A program made the translations under genes and the position numbers. Positions 42,770 to 51,862 of a DNA stretch of 64,000 nucleotides are shown here, in pieces. The DNA lies in NCBI GenBank assembly GCA_043777595.1, contig JAYWHT010000094.1, positions 1 through 64,000 of the forward strand, given 5' to 3'. The notes under the pieces were generated by a model. The model made no database searches, was not told the DNA's origin, and was given only the letters and a program-made list of their open reading frames with translations. Each line of letters begins with the position of its first letter. Position 1 is the first letter of the stretch. The DNA is from JAYVJH01 sp043777595. GTDB taxonomy: Bacteria > Bacteroidota > Bacteroidia > Cytophagales > Spirosomataceae.

Positions 42770-44419
42770 ATGCAAGCTAATTGGTGGAAAGAAGCCGTTG
42801 TATATCAGGTATATCCACGAAGTTTTAAGGACTCAAATGCTGATGGTATTGGCGACCTGCGAGGGCTTACGTCTAAGCTCGACTATTTGCAAGATTTGGG
42901 CATAGATGTCATCTGGCTTAGTCCACATTTCAAGTCGCCCAATGCCGACAATGGCTATGATATAGCTGACTATGAGGCTATTATGACAGAGTTTGGTACA
43001 ATGGACGACTTTGACCAGATGCTGGCCGAAGTACATAATCGTGGTCTCAAACTAATTATAGATTTGGTCGTCAATCATTCGTCAGACGAGCATCGGTGGT
43101 TTCAGGAAGCCCACTTATCCAAAGATAATCCATATCGAGATTATTATATCTGGAAATCAGAAATACCTAATGACTGGATTTCATTTTTTTCGGGTTCGGC
43201 TTGGGACTTGGACGAATTGACAAATGAATATTACTTGCACCTGTTTGTCAAAAAACAACCTGACTTAAACTGGGAAAATCCCAAACTGCGCCAAGAAATT
43301 TATAAAATGATGCGTTTTTGGTTGGACAAAGGCGTGAACGGGTTTAGAATGGACGTAATTTCGGTTATTTCCAAAGACCAGTCATACCCCAATTTTCCTG
43401 CCGACCGCTTTGGCGATTTGTCGTTTTATGCCAATGGCCCACGAGTACACGAGTTTTTACAGGAAATGAACCAAGAAGTACTCTCAAAATACGACTGTAT
43501 GACAGTCGGTGAAGCCTTTGGCGTGGGGCCAGACGATGCGCTTGACTATGTGGGGGAGGCTCGCAAAGAACTCAACATGATTTATCATTTTGACCACGCC
43601 GTACCTCGTGATGAGATTTGCTTTGTTAGTCCCAAAAATGAATTTAATTTGTCAGAATTGAAACAAATATTCCAAAAATGGGATAATTCACTCAAACCTG
43701 ATGGTTGGAATACCGTTTATTTTGGCAATCACGACAACCCACGGCTGCTGTCTCGGTTTGGTGATGTCGAAAATTATCGTTCAGAATCGGCCAAAATGTT
43801 GGCAACAGTACTACTGACTTTGCGAGGTACGCCATATCTCTATCAAGGCGATGAAATTGGAATGTCTAATTGTGAGTTTGAAGCCATCAGTGAGTTTGAC
43901 GATGTGCAGGTACACAATGCCTACAAAATATTGGTAACAGATGGCGAATATTCGGACGTACAATTCTTGAAAAGTGCCAACAAAATAGCCCGAGACCACG
44001 CCCGAACGCCTATGCAATGGACAAACAAAGCGCAGGCGGGTTTTACGGACGGCCCAGCGACATGGTTAAAAGTAAACTCAAATTATGCCCAAGTCAATGT
44101 CGAAACCCAACAGGCAGACCCAGATTCGACACTAAATTATTACAAAAAACTATTGCGCTTTCGTAAACAAAACCCAGTATTAGTTTATGGCACTTACCAA
44201 GATTTATTACCAGAAAGTAATAGCGTTTGGGCTTATTTTCGTGTCAACATTGATAATAAGATGCTGATTGTCAATAATTTTACAAATCAGAATCAATTAT
44301 ATACTTTACCGCCAGAGATGACTACTGGCAAGGTAATGATTTCAAATTATAGTCAATCAACAAATCTACAACCAACCATCACGCTTCGCCCTTTTGAAGC
44401 TTTGATTGTTACATTCTAA
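42770..44419 (+). CDS. GH13 alpha-glucosidase
   Basis: A 549-residue cytoplasmic enzyme without signal peptide. It hydrolyses alpha-glucosides such as isomaltose or maltose. The GH13 conserved regions are present: DLVVNHSS (I), GFRMDVIS with the nucleophile Asp (II), TVGEAFG with acid/base Glu (III) and FGNHDNPR with the third acid (IV). The opening WWKEAVVYQVYPRSFKDSN with DGIGDL is typical of the oligo-1,6-glucosidase subfamily. A starch/trehalose role is not ruled out. It is 14 bases after the redoxin gene. Confidence 0.93.
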   Translation: MQANWWKEAVVYQVYPRSFKDSNADGIGDLRGLTSKLDYLQDLGIDVIWLSPHFKSPNADNGYDIADYEAIMTEFGTMDDFDQMLAEVHNRGLKLIIDLVVNHSSDEHRWFQEAHLSKDNPYRDYYIWKSEIPNDWISFFSGSAWDLDELTNEYYLHLFVKKQPDLNWENPKLRQEIYKMMRFWLDKGVNGFRMDVISVISKDQSYPNFPADRFGDLSFYANGPRVHEFLQEMNQEVLSKYDCMTVGEAFGVGPDDALDYVGEARKELNMIYHFDHAVPRDEICFVSPKNEFNLSELKQIFQKWDNSLKPDGWNTVYFGNHDNPRLLSRFGDVENYRSESAKMLATVLLTLRGTPYLYQGDEIGMSNCEFEAISEFDDVQVHNAYKILVTDGEYSDVQFLKSANKIARDHARTPMQWTNKAQAGFTDGPATWLKVNSNYAQVNVETQQADPDSTLNYYKKLLRFRKQNPVLVYGTYQDLLPESNSVWAYFRVNIDNKMLIVNNFTNQNQLYTLPPEMTTGKVMISNYSQSTNLQPTITLRPFEALIVTF

Positions 44420-44427
44420 ACAAAACG

Positions 44428-44808
44428 ATGAACAAATTTTTCATACAATCAGGTGCTATTTTGGGAGCATTGGGTGTGTTGGTTGGTGCTTTTGGCGCAC
44501 ACGCCCTCAAACCAACGCTCGAAGCCGCAGGCCGCTCAGATACTTTTGAGACGGCTGTCAAATACCAGTTTTATCATGCACTGGCATTGGTTTTGGTGGG
44601 TATATTAACGCAAAATGCTACACCAGCCGCTACTAAACTTTATGGCTGGGCGGGTTATGCGTTTTTGTTGGGGACAATTATCTTTTCAGGCGCACTCTAT
44701 ACCATTTGTTTGTCGGGTATCAAAGCCTTTGGCGCAGTTGCACCCATCGGTGGAGTGGCCCTAATTGTGGGTTGGGTATTATTGTTTTGGGCAAGTTCCA
44801 AGTCCTAA
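44428..44808 (+). CDS. DUF423 small membrane protein
   Basis: A 126-residue integral membrane protein with four predicted helices. GALGVLVGAFGAHALKPTLEA and AVKYQFYHALALVLVG are the usual DUF423 (YgdD) motifs, with GTIIFSGALYTICLSG later. Its function is unknown. It lies 8 bases after the alpha-glucosidase and ends 3 bases from convergent uvrA. Confidence 0.92.
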   Translation: MNKFFIQSGAILGALGVLVGAFGAHALKPTLEAAGRSDTFETAVKYQFYHALALVLVGILTQNATPAATKLYGWAGYAFLLGTIIFSGALYTICLSGIKAFGAVAPIGGVALIVGWVLLFWASSKS

Positions 44809-44811
44809 GTT

Positions 44812-47661
44812 TTAAGCCAGTTCCATCTTCAAAAACTTACCTGTGTGGCTGCCTTTGGTTTTGGCTACTTGCTCGGGAGTACCTTCGGCTATGATGCGCC
44901 CACCCAAATTACCACCCTCTGGGCCAATATCTATCACACAGTCCGAAACCTTAATAACGTCCATGTTGTGTTCGATAATCAAGACGGTATTGCCTTTATC
45001 CACCAGTTTGTTGAGTACACCCAGCAGTAGCTTGATGTCTTCAAAATGCAGACCAGTTGTAGGCTCGTCTAATATATAAAGCGTTTGGCCAGTGTCTCGT
45101 TTTGAAAGTTCTTCGGCCAATTTCACCCGTTGCGCTTCGCCTCCCGACAAGGTCGTGGCGTGTTGGCCGAGGGTAATATAGTTGAGTCCTACATCGTTGA
45201 GCATCTGTACTTTACGGTTTATTTTGGGTAAATTTTCAAAGAAACCCAACGCTTGCTCTACCGTCATGTCAAGTACGTCAGATATTGATTTTCCCTTAAA
45301 ACGCACCTCCAATGTCTCACGGTTGAACCGCTTGCCTTTACAGCCTTCACAAGCCACAAAAACATCGGGCAAAAACTCCATCTCAATCTTTTTCATGCCT
45401 GCTCCCTCGCAGTCTTCGCAACGACCGCCCTTGACATTGAACGAAAAACGACCAGGTTTATAGCCTCTGATTTTGGACTCGGGCAACTCGGCATACAGCG
45501 ACCGAATGTCGGCAAACATATTGGTATAAGTAGCTGGGTTTGAGCGTGGTGTACGGCCAATAGGCGACTGATCTACTTCTATCACTTTGTCGATATGTTC
45601 CAAACCTTCAATAGCCGAAAAGCTCATTGCTTCACGTTTGGCATTGAAAAAATGTTTATTCAGTATCGGAAAAAGGGTATCGTGAATCAACGACGACTTA
45701 CCACTACCCGACACTCCCGTTACCGAAATCATCTTGCCCAATGGCAATTTGAGGGTTACGTTTTTGAGATTGTTACCAACAGCATTTTTCAGAATCAGCG
45801 ATTTGCCATTGCCCTCTCGTCGTTTTTTGGGAACAGCTATCAAGCTACGGCCACTGAGATAGTCGGCTGTGGTTGAGCCATTTTTTAAAAACTCTTCTGG
45901 GCTACCCTGTCCCACAACCTGCCCGCCGTGCCGCCCTGCACCTGGGCCAATGTCGAGAATATAGTCCGATTCGAGCATCATGTCTTTGTCGTGTTCTACG
46001 ACCAGCACGGTATTGCCCAAGTCTCGTAGTTTTTTCAATGAATCAATGAGCCGAACATTGTCTCGTTGGTGGAGGCCAATACTCGGCTCGTCCATAATAT
46101 ACAGTACGCCAGTGAGTTGCGTACCAATTTGCGTAGCCAATCTAATGCGCTGCGCTTCGCCTCCCGACAGGGTTTTGATGGCTCGGTTTAGTGTCAAATA
46201 ATCCAGACCAACGTCTAACAAAAAGCCTACTCGTTTCTTGATTTCTTTCAAAACCTCACGAGCAATCACCTGCTGGCGGTCGTTGAGGCGGTCGTACAAA
46301 TTTGCTAAAAAGTCAGAGAGTTCACGCACGTCCATCTGTGCTAATTCTGAAATATTTTTACTGTCAATTTTTATCCACAAAGCCTCTTTTTTCAATCTTG
46401 CGCCATTACATTCAGCACAAGTATTGACGACCATAAAGTCTTTGAGCCAGTCTTGCATTTTATCACTACCGCTTTCTTGTTGGCGTTTCAAAAACGTTAC
46501 TATTCCCTCGTATTTCGTATTCCAATCTGTACCTTGGTATTTTGTGGACTGTACTGGCACGGGGTCGTCTGTACCATAGAGCATCATTTCTATGGCCTCA
46601 GCCGGAAACTGCTCAATGGGCGTGTTGAGTGTTATTTTAAAGGGTTTGAGAAGTACTTCCAATTGTTTAAAAATCCACATTTCACGGTATTCGCCCAGCG
46701 GTGCTATTGCGCCTTTGTTGATACTTAGTTTTTTGTCTGGAATGATAGACTCTTCGGTAATTTCTTCGACCTTACCCAAACCCTGACAGGTAGCGCACCA
46801 GCCATAGGGCGAGTTGAACGAAAACAGATTAGGAGCGGGGTCATCGTAGCTAATGCCCGACTCGGGGTCCATCAGGTTTTGTGAAAAATAGTATAACTTA
46901 CCCGAAACCTCGGCCATCATCACGCCCTTGCCTTGTTTAAGAGTAGTTCCGACCGACTGACTCAATCTAAAACGGTCTTCGGTTTTTGGAATAATTCTAT
47001 CGACCACAATTTCAATATCGTGAATTTTATAACGGTCGAGCTGCATTTTGGGCGTAATATCTTCGGTTTTTCCGTCAATTCGTACTTTGGTGTAGCCCAA
47101 TTTGGCAATCTGAACGAATAGTTCTCGGTAATGCCCCTTGCGACCCTTGACGACTGGCGCAAGGAATGTTGTTTTTTGTCCTACAAATTGGTCTAAAATC
47201 TGGTCAATGATTTGGTCTTGGCTTTGCTTTATCATTGGTCGGCCCGACACGTAGCTAAACGCCTCACCAGCACGAGCATAGAGCAATCTCAAAAAATCAT
47301 AAATTTCGGTAACAGTACCAACCGTTGAGCGGGGATTGCGAGACGTCGTTTTTTGTTCGATGCTAATAACAGGACTTAGGCCGTTGATTTTATCGACATC
47401 GGGGCGTTCCATGTTGCCCATAAAACTACGTGCATAGGCCGAAAAACTCTCCATATATCGCCGCTGTCCTTCGGCATAAATCGTATCGAAAGCCAAAGAC
47501 GACTTACCACTGCCCGATACGCCTGTTACGACCACTAATTTATTTCTTGGAATCGTTACATCAATGTCTTTGAGGTTGTTTTCTCGTGCGCCAAATACCT
47601 CAATATACTCATGGCCAGTTAGTTCTACGTCAGTCAGCGGTTTGTTGTTTGTCATACACAA
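44812..47661 (-). CDS. uvrA: Excinuclease ABC subunit A
   Basis: UvrA finds helix-distorting lesions in nucleotide excision repair and loads UvrB. The 949-residue protein is of normal length. It has two ABC ATPase modules (Walker A: VTGVSGSGKSSLAFDT and VTGVSGSGKSSLIHDT), two signature motifs (LSGGEAQRI and LSGGEAQRV), zinc-finger cysteines in CATCQGLG, NTCAECNG and CEDCEGAG, and LYILDEPTTGLH. The start is at 47661 or at the second ATG at 47655. A -7 element at 47688 on this strand lies just upstream. Confidence 0.97.
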   Translation of the reverse strand: MCMTNNKPLTDVELTGHEYIEVFGARENNLKDIDVTIPRNKLVVVTGVSGSGKSSLAFDTIYAEGQRRYMESFSAYARSFMGNMERPDVDKINGLSPVISIEQKTTSRNPRSTVGTVTEIYDFLRLLYARAGEAFSYVSGRPMIKQSQDQIIDQILDQFVGQKTTFLAPVVKGRKGHYRELFVQIAKLGYTKVRIDGKTEDITPKMQLDRYKIHDIEIVVDRIIPKTEDRFRLSQSVGTTLKQGKGVMMAEVSGKLYYFSQNLMDPESGISYDDPAPNLFSFNSPYGWCATCQGLGKVEEITEESIIPDKKLSINKGAIAPLGEYREMWIFKQLEVLLKPFKITLNTPIEQFPAEAIEMMLYGTDDPVPVQSTKYQGTDWNTKYEGIVTFLKRQQESGSDKMQDWLKDFMVVNTCAECNGARLKKEALWIKIDSKNISELAQMDVRELSDFLANLYDRLNDRQQVIAREVLKEIKKRVGFLLDVGLDYLTLNRAIKTLSGGEAQRIRLATQIGTQLTGVLYIMDEPSIGLHQRDNVRLIDSLKKLRDLGNTVLVVEHDKDMMLESDYILDIGPGAGRHGGQVVGQGSPEEFLKNGSTTADYLSGRSLIAVPKKRREGNGKSLILKNAVGNNLKNVTLKLPLGKMISVTGVSGSGKSSLIHDTLFPILNKHFFNAKREAMSFSAIEGLEHIDKVIEVDQSPIGRTPRSNPATYTNMFADIRSLYAELPESKIRGYKPGRFSFNVKGGRCEDCEGAGMKKIEMEFLPDVFVACEGCKGKRFNRETLEVRFKGKSISDVLDMTVEQALGFFENLPKINRKVQMLNDVGLNYITLGQHATTLSGGEAQRVKLAEELSKRDTGQTLYILDEPTTGLHFEDIKLLLGVLNKLVDKGNTVLIIEHNMDVIKVSDCVIDIGPEGGNLGGRIIAEGTPEQVAKTKGSHTGKFLKMELA

Positions 47662-47687
47662 TAAACTATCAAATATAGGTTGGGGTT

Positions 47688-47695
47688 CAAAGATA
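47688..47695 (-). promoter_or_regulatory. TAnnTTTG -7 element upstream of uvrA
   Basis: The minus strand reads TATCTTTG, an exact match, 26 bases before the uvrA start at 47661. No TTG is seen at the right distance upstream. Confidence 0.45.
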
Positions 47696-47739
47696 CGAAA
47701 TTGATTTTTTGTTTTGGAATAATCATAACAGCGGTAGTT

Positions 47740-48645
47740 TTATCTGTCAGCCAAGAAGTTCATCAAATTAGCATACACTTTTTCAGAAAGGCGTTTTTTT
47801 GCTTCTAAGGTAAATCCCGCAAATTGATCAGTTATGATAATATTTTCGTACTGAGAAAACTCACTACCAAGATTTCCCACGCCGTCTGCATCAAAAATAG
47901 CAAACGAAGTTTTATCGTTGCTAATCCAGTTTAGAAATGCGTCTTTCTCAAAAGTTAGCCCTAATGAAGTATTGATTAAAATTGAGTTCTTTTTTTTAAT
48001 AGCAAATTCTTGGTCTGTCAAAAGAATGGTATTTCTTGGAAGATGCGTTGTTACTACGTCGCAAGTCGCCATCAATTCATTCAATGGTAAATAAAACACG
48101 CCTTCTTTTTCTATTTCATACTTTCTACTCCTATTAAAATAAAAAACCTTCATACCAAAATGAGTAGCGGTTTTGGCAACCATAAGTCCCAAAGTGCCAA
48201 GTCCGATTATACCTATATGCTTGTTAGTTAGTTCTGTAGCTTCGCTTTTCCATTTTTGTTTACCAAGTCCTTTGAACAAATAAATTAACTGTGCAAAGAT
48301 AAATTCAATCGTTCCTTCGTCTCCATAGTCTTTTACACCCTTGACTTCAATGCCCAATTTTCTTGCTGCCGCAATATCTACATTGGCAGAATTTTCGTCG
48401 TAAAGGCTACAACACATTCCTACAAATTTTAAGTCTGTTGCTTTTTTTAGAACGTCCGCACTAATCCTCGTCTGCCAACTTACCAAAATGCAGTCGGCCG
48501 CTCCAATTCGCTCAATTATTTGAGTTTCCGTTTCGGGAAAGTCATCAAAAACTGATATTGGCTGTCTTGAAAGCATAGAAATTTTTTCAATTTCAGGGCT
48601 TGTCAGTCCGCAGTTGTCTATAATAGCTATTTTGTTAAAAGTCAT
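47740..48645 (-). CDS. D-2-hydroxyacid dehydrogenase family protein lacking the catalytic triad
   Basis: A 301-residue protein of the D-isomer 2-hydroxyacid dehydrogenase fold. The NAD-binding glycine motif IGIIGLGTLGLMVAKTATHFG is intact, as is the lid/flank DVVTTHLPRN. The usual active-site Arg (INxxRG), Glu (DVxxxEP) and His (TPH) positions read ILINTSLGL, FAIFDADG and IITDQFAGFT. So none of the three is present. The substrate region also departs (VGMCCSLYDENSANVDI). The protein may be a binding protein or use other chemistry. The gene is AT-rich and stands alone. Confidence 0.8.
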   Translation of the reverse strand: MTFNKIAIIDNCGLTSPEIEKISMLSRQPISVFDDFPETETQIIERIGAADCILVSWQTRISADVLKKATDLKFVGMCCSLYDENSANVDIAAARKLGIEVKGVKDYGDEGTIEFIFAQLIYLFKGLGKQKWKSEATELTNKHIGIIGLGTLGLMVAKTATHFGMKVFYFNRSRKYEIEKEGVFYLPLNELMATCDVVTTHLPRNTILLTDQEFAIKKKNSILINTSLGLTFEKDAFLNWISNDKTSFAIFDADGVGNLGSEFSQYENIIITDQFAGFTLEAKKRLSEKVYANLMNFLADR

Positions 48646-48716
48646 ACAGTGTCGTCTGGAATATTACGGCCAACATTATTGTTTATGAAATTTCATACAA
48701 ATTAAAATAATACTAG

Positions 48717-48724
48717 TATCTTTG
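48717..48724 (+). promoter_or_regulatory. TAnnTTTG -7 element of a possible small RNA
   Basis: TATCTTTG matches the Bacteroidota -7 consensus exactly. A TTG at 48679-48681 is 35 bases away, too far for a -33 box, so the promoter is tentative. Transcription would begin near 48731. Confidence 0.4.
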
Positions 48725-48726
48725 TA

Positions 48727-48790
48727 TCGGAAAGTTCGCAGGAACGGTCCCCGACTTAGGGCTTTACATCAGTAAAGCCCTATTTTATTT
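48727..48790 (+). ncRNA. Possible small RNA with hairpin and intrinsic terminator
   Basis: Between two minus-strand genes, on the plus strand, an exact -7 element is followed within 10 bases by a foldable stretch. GTTC-GCAG-GAAC (48734-48745) is nested in TCGG/CCGA (48727-48730 with 48751-48754). After this come an 11-bp perfect hairpin (48757-48767 with 48772-48782, loop ATCA) and a T-rich run (TATTTTATTTTA). That is the form of a short RNA of 60-70 bases ending in an intrinsic terminator. It is antisense to the last codon of the gene at 48780. I cannot assign it to a known RNA family. Confidence 0.45.
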
Positions 48791-49058
48791 TATAAATGGC
48801 CTCTCGCCAAGACTTATTTATTACCTCTTCAAGAGTAAATTTCAATAAGTCACTCCCCCAAAGTATCCAAATCTCTGCAATTACGTCTTGATTTTCTGCA
48901 CGCTGACACCTGTCCTCAACACCTGTAATTAAAATTTGAGGAGCCATTTCGCAATCAATCTCCAATAAAATATACGGGGCTTGCTTTTTTGCCTTCTGAA
49001 TGGCTTTGTCAATCGCTGAGGCAGATGGCGTTTGGCACAATTTAAACTCTACCAGCAT
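48780..49058 (-). CDS. CdiA_C-like fragment coupled to argS
   Basis: A 92-residue protein from the ATG at 49058 (MLVEFKLCQTPSASAIDKAI). The pattern VEFKL followed by AIDKAIQKAKKQAPYILLEID resembles the C-terminal half of CdiA_C toxin domains (PD-(D/E)XK-like tRNA nucleases): an ExK motif, then a helix with KQA, then a strand. The upstream acidic motif is absent, because the start lies at the end of argS. The TGA of argS and the ATG overlap as TGATG. It may be a broken toxin fragment or a small stand-alone member of the family. Confidence 0.5.
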   Translation of the reverse strand: MLVEFKLCQTPSASAIDKAIQKAKKQAPYILLEIDCEMAPQILITGVEDRCQRAENQDVIAEIWILWGSDLLKFTLEEVINKSWREAIYKIK

Positions 49059-50836
49059 CACATACGCTCGGGTACTTCGATGCCCAGCAACGCCATTGAT
49101 TTTTGAATGGCATCGGCTACGGCTTTTGACAGAATTACCCTACTGCGTTGAACCTCAATATTTGGCTCGTTCAAAATAGACACTTCGGCATAGAACGAAT
49201 TATAGGTTTTGGCCAACTCAAAGGCATATTGCGATACCAAAGCTGGTGAATAGTTGCGGCCTGCATCGGCTATTCTAACTGGAAACTCTGACAGTTTATA
49301 AATCAATTCTTGCTCAGACAAATGTAAGGTCTCCACAGCTACAGGTTGGATCATTTCGACATTTAATTGATTCGCCTTTCTTAATATTGACCGTATTCGA
49401 GCGTGTGTATATTGAATAAACGGCCCTGTATGTCCCTGAAAATCAATCGACTCTTCGGGATTAAACAACATTCGTTTTTGTGGATCTACTTTTAGCAAAT
49501 AATATTTTAATGCGCCCATTGCCAAAACTTGATATAATTTTTTGGCTTCTGATTCTGTAAAACCATCAATTTTTCCCAAGTCTTTGGTGCGTTGCTGGGC
49601 GGTATCGGTCATTTCTTGTATCAAGTCGTCGGCATCTACTACTGTCCCTTCACGGCTTTTCATTTTGCCAGAGGGCAAGTCCACCATACCATAGCTAAGG
49701 TGATAACAACCATCGGCATAGCTACGACCGAGACGTTTCATGATATTAAAAAGTACGTTAAAATGATAATCTTGCTCGTTGCCCACTACCCAAATCGAGC
49801 GGTCAGTACCAAAATCGCTATATTTGAGGTCGGTCGTGCCTAAGTCTTGGGTCATATAAACAGATGTACCGTCTGAGCGTAGTACCAACTTTTCGTCTAA
49901 ACCCTCTGCCGATAGGTCAATCCAGACTGAGCCATTTTCTTTTTTGAAGAACGTACCAGTAGTCAAGCCCGCCTCAACTACATCTTTACCTAATAGATAA
50001 GTATTTGATTCGTAGTAAGTTTTATCAAAATCAACCCCTATTTTTTGGTATGTTTCGGCAAAACCGCCATAGACCCATTCGTTCATTTGCTGCCAGAGTG
50101 CTATTGTTTCAGAATCGTGCTGCTCCCATTTTAGTAGTAGTTCTTGGGCTTCTTTGAGGAGCGGGGCTTGTTTTTCGGCTATTTCTTTGTCAATTCCCGA
50201 CGCTACGAGTTCTTCGATTTGGGCTTTATAGGCTTTGTCAAACAGTACATAATATTTACCTATAAAATGGTCGCCTTTCAAATTGGCTGTTGTGGGAGTT
50301 TCGTCATTACCAAACTTCATATAAGCCAACATTGACTTGCAGATATGAATACCACGGTCGTTTACCAAACAGGTTTTGATGACCTTATAGCCACAGGCTT
50401 TTAAGATTCGAGCCACCGAATCGCCCAAAAAATTGTTACGCAAGTGGCCCAGATGTAGCGGTTTATTGGTATTGGGCGACGAAAACTCGACCATGACAGA
50501 TTGGCCGTTTGGTGCAGCAAAGCCGTAATTATCGTCAAAAGCCAAGTCGTTGAGTGTCTGTACCCAAGCCGAGTCTGCGATTGATAAATTCAAAAAACCT
50601 TGCACAACGTTAAATTTGGCCACAATATCTGCCTGCTCGCCGAGGTATTGGCCAATGGCCTGACCAATGTCGAGCGGCGACTTGCGTAATGATTTAGTGT
50701 AAGGGAATGTTACAAAAGTGTAGCTGCCTTCAAATTCTTTTTTGGTGGGCTGCAACGTGATATTTTCTTCGGCTACTCCGTAAAGTGTGTTGAGTGCTTG
50801 CTTGATATGTGCTTTGAGCGATTGTTCGATGTGCAT
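49058..50836 (-). CDS. argS: Arginyl-tRNA synthetase
   Basis: ArgS charges tRNA-Arg. The 592-residue class I synthetase has the Add1 N-terminal domain (about 1-95), the HIGH motif as HLGHLRNN (SSPNTNKPLHLGHLRN, about 125-140), the KMSKS-like KMKSREGTVV, and the DALR anticodon domain at the end. Lengths and motifs are normal. The stop is 49058-49060 and overlaps the small gene that follows. The upstream genes are the restriction pair, with a 9-base gap. Confidence 0.96.
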   Translation of the reverse strand: MHIEQSLKAHIKQALNTLYGVAEENITLQPTKKEFEGSYTFVTFPYTKSLRKSPLDIGQAIGQYLGEQADIVAKFNVVQGFLNLSIADSAWVQTLNDLAFDDNYGFAAPNGQSVMVEFSSPNTNKPLHLGHLRNNFLGDSVARILKACGYKVIKTCLVNDRGIHICKSMLAYMKFGNDETPTTANLKGDHFIGKYYVLFDKAYKAQIEELVASGIDKEIAEKQAPLLKEAQELLLKWEQHDSETIALWQQMNEWVYGGFAETYQKIGVDFDKTYYESNTYLLGKDVVEAGLTTGTFFKKENGSVWIDLSAEGLDEKLVLRSDGTSVYMTQDLGTTDLKYSDFGTDRSIWVVGNEQDYHFNVLFNIMKRLGRSYADGCYHLSYGMVDLPSGKMKSREGTVVDADDLIQEMTDTAQQRTKDLGKIDGFTESEAKKLYQVLAMGALKYYLLKVDPQKRMLFNPEESIDFQGHTGPFIQYTHARIRSILRKANQLNVEMIQPVAVETLHLSEQELIYKLSEFPVRIADAGRNYSPALVSQYAFELAKTYNSFYAEVSILNEPNIEVQRSRVILSKAVADAIQKSMALLGIEVPERM

Positions 50837-50845
50837 GGGTGTTGG

Positions 50846-51862
50846 TTAAATAGAACTCGAATAAGGCAATGATTTGATATAATTTTCCATAAACTCAAAA
50901 TCAGGTTGGTTATTTTTTGTAGGCAATTTTATTTTTTCTTCAATAATTCTGGATAACCTGGCTTGTCGTCCGAATGAATATTTATAACGTAGTTTTTTTA
51001 AAATTGACACAATAAAAACGGAAACATATTTGTTACAAGTAAATTTAGGAATGAGGGTATAAACATTGTCATCACTAAAATATTTGTACGGGTGAAAAAA
51101 TACATTGAAGAACATATCTACGGTTATTTGATTTTCCCAACACTCTTTTATTTCTGAATATTCTGAAAAAGAGATATAATCGACAACTCCATTGTTTTCT
51201 GACGACGCCGTGATTAGCGCAATGTTATTTCCTTCGGTGTCTTTTACTCTGTCGTAAACCGTCAATCTTTCGCCTTTTTCTATGGTAAATAATGTACTTA
51301 ATTCAAAGTTTTCCCAGTTTCCAATATCAAGTGTTAAATGAAAATGAGGGGCAACTGATTTTTTTATAATATTGCAGTAGGGGTCTTCAATAGTTTGCGT
51401 GTTATTCAACGATAGGATATAATTTTCCATAAAATCTACATCAATGTCGCCTTGTACATTAATAGGGAGTCTAATGATAGATTCTTTCATTCTTGTACTT
51501 TCCCATTTTCGACCATAACTAAATCTATATTTTTCTTTTTTTATCAATGGCAAAAGGAACATTGCAATATATTTGTTGAGTCTAAATTTTGGATATAAAA
51601 CATTTACATCATCGCTAGCCCAAAAGGGTTTTGGTTGATAAAATGCCTCACCAACCGATCCATTATAGTTTACTGTTATTGTATTTGCTTCATGAATCGG
51701 TTCTTGCCCAATAAAATCTCTATAGCCATTATTAGAGTCTATTGCCCCAATAAAAGGCGTATCACCACAGGTAAAATCTTCTTTGGTAAGACGTTTGCCC
51801 TTTTTTACTTCAAATATGTCTCCATATTTGAAACTACCCCAATTTGAAATATCCAATGTCAT
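50846..51862 (-). CDS. Specificity subunit of a BcgI-like restriction-modification system
   Basis: A 338-residue protein with two homologous halves, as in type I S and BcgI B subunits. Each half opens alike (LDISNWGSFKYGDIFEVKKG and LDIGNWENFELSTLFTIEKG) and ends alike (VDFMENYILSLNNTQ and FEFMENYIKSLPYSS). These are two target recognition domains (about 1-165 and 177-338) with conserved flanks. It overlaps the methylase/nuclease gene by 4 bases. The size is close to that of BcgI B (about 340). The two halves should recognise a bipartite site. Confidence 0.88.
   Translation of the reverse strand: MTLDISNWGSFKYGDIFEVKKGKRLTKEDFTCGDTPFIGAIDSNNGYRDFIGQEPIHEANTITVNYNGSVGEAFYQPKPFWASDDVNVLYPKFRLNKYIAMFLLPLIKKEKYRFSYGRKWESTRMKESIIRLPINVQGDIDVDFMENYILSLNNTQTIEDPYCNIIKKSVAPHFHLTLDIGNWENFELSTLFTIEKGERLTVYDRVKDTEGNNIALITASSENNGVVDYISFSEYSEIKECWENQITVDMFFNVFFHPYKYFSDDNVYTLIPKFTCNKYVSVFIVSILKKLRYKYSFGRQARLSRIIEEKIKLPTKNNQPDFEFMENYIKSLPYSSSI

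Noticed and set aside
48679..48681. TTG as the -33 box of the small-RNA promoter
   Set aside because: The 35-base spacing to the -7 element is too long for Bacteroidota promoters.
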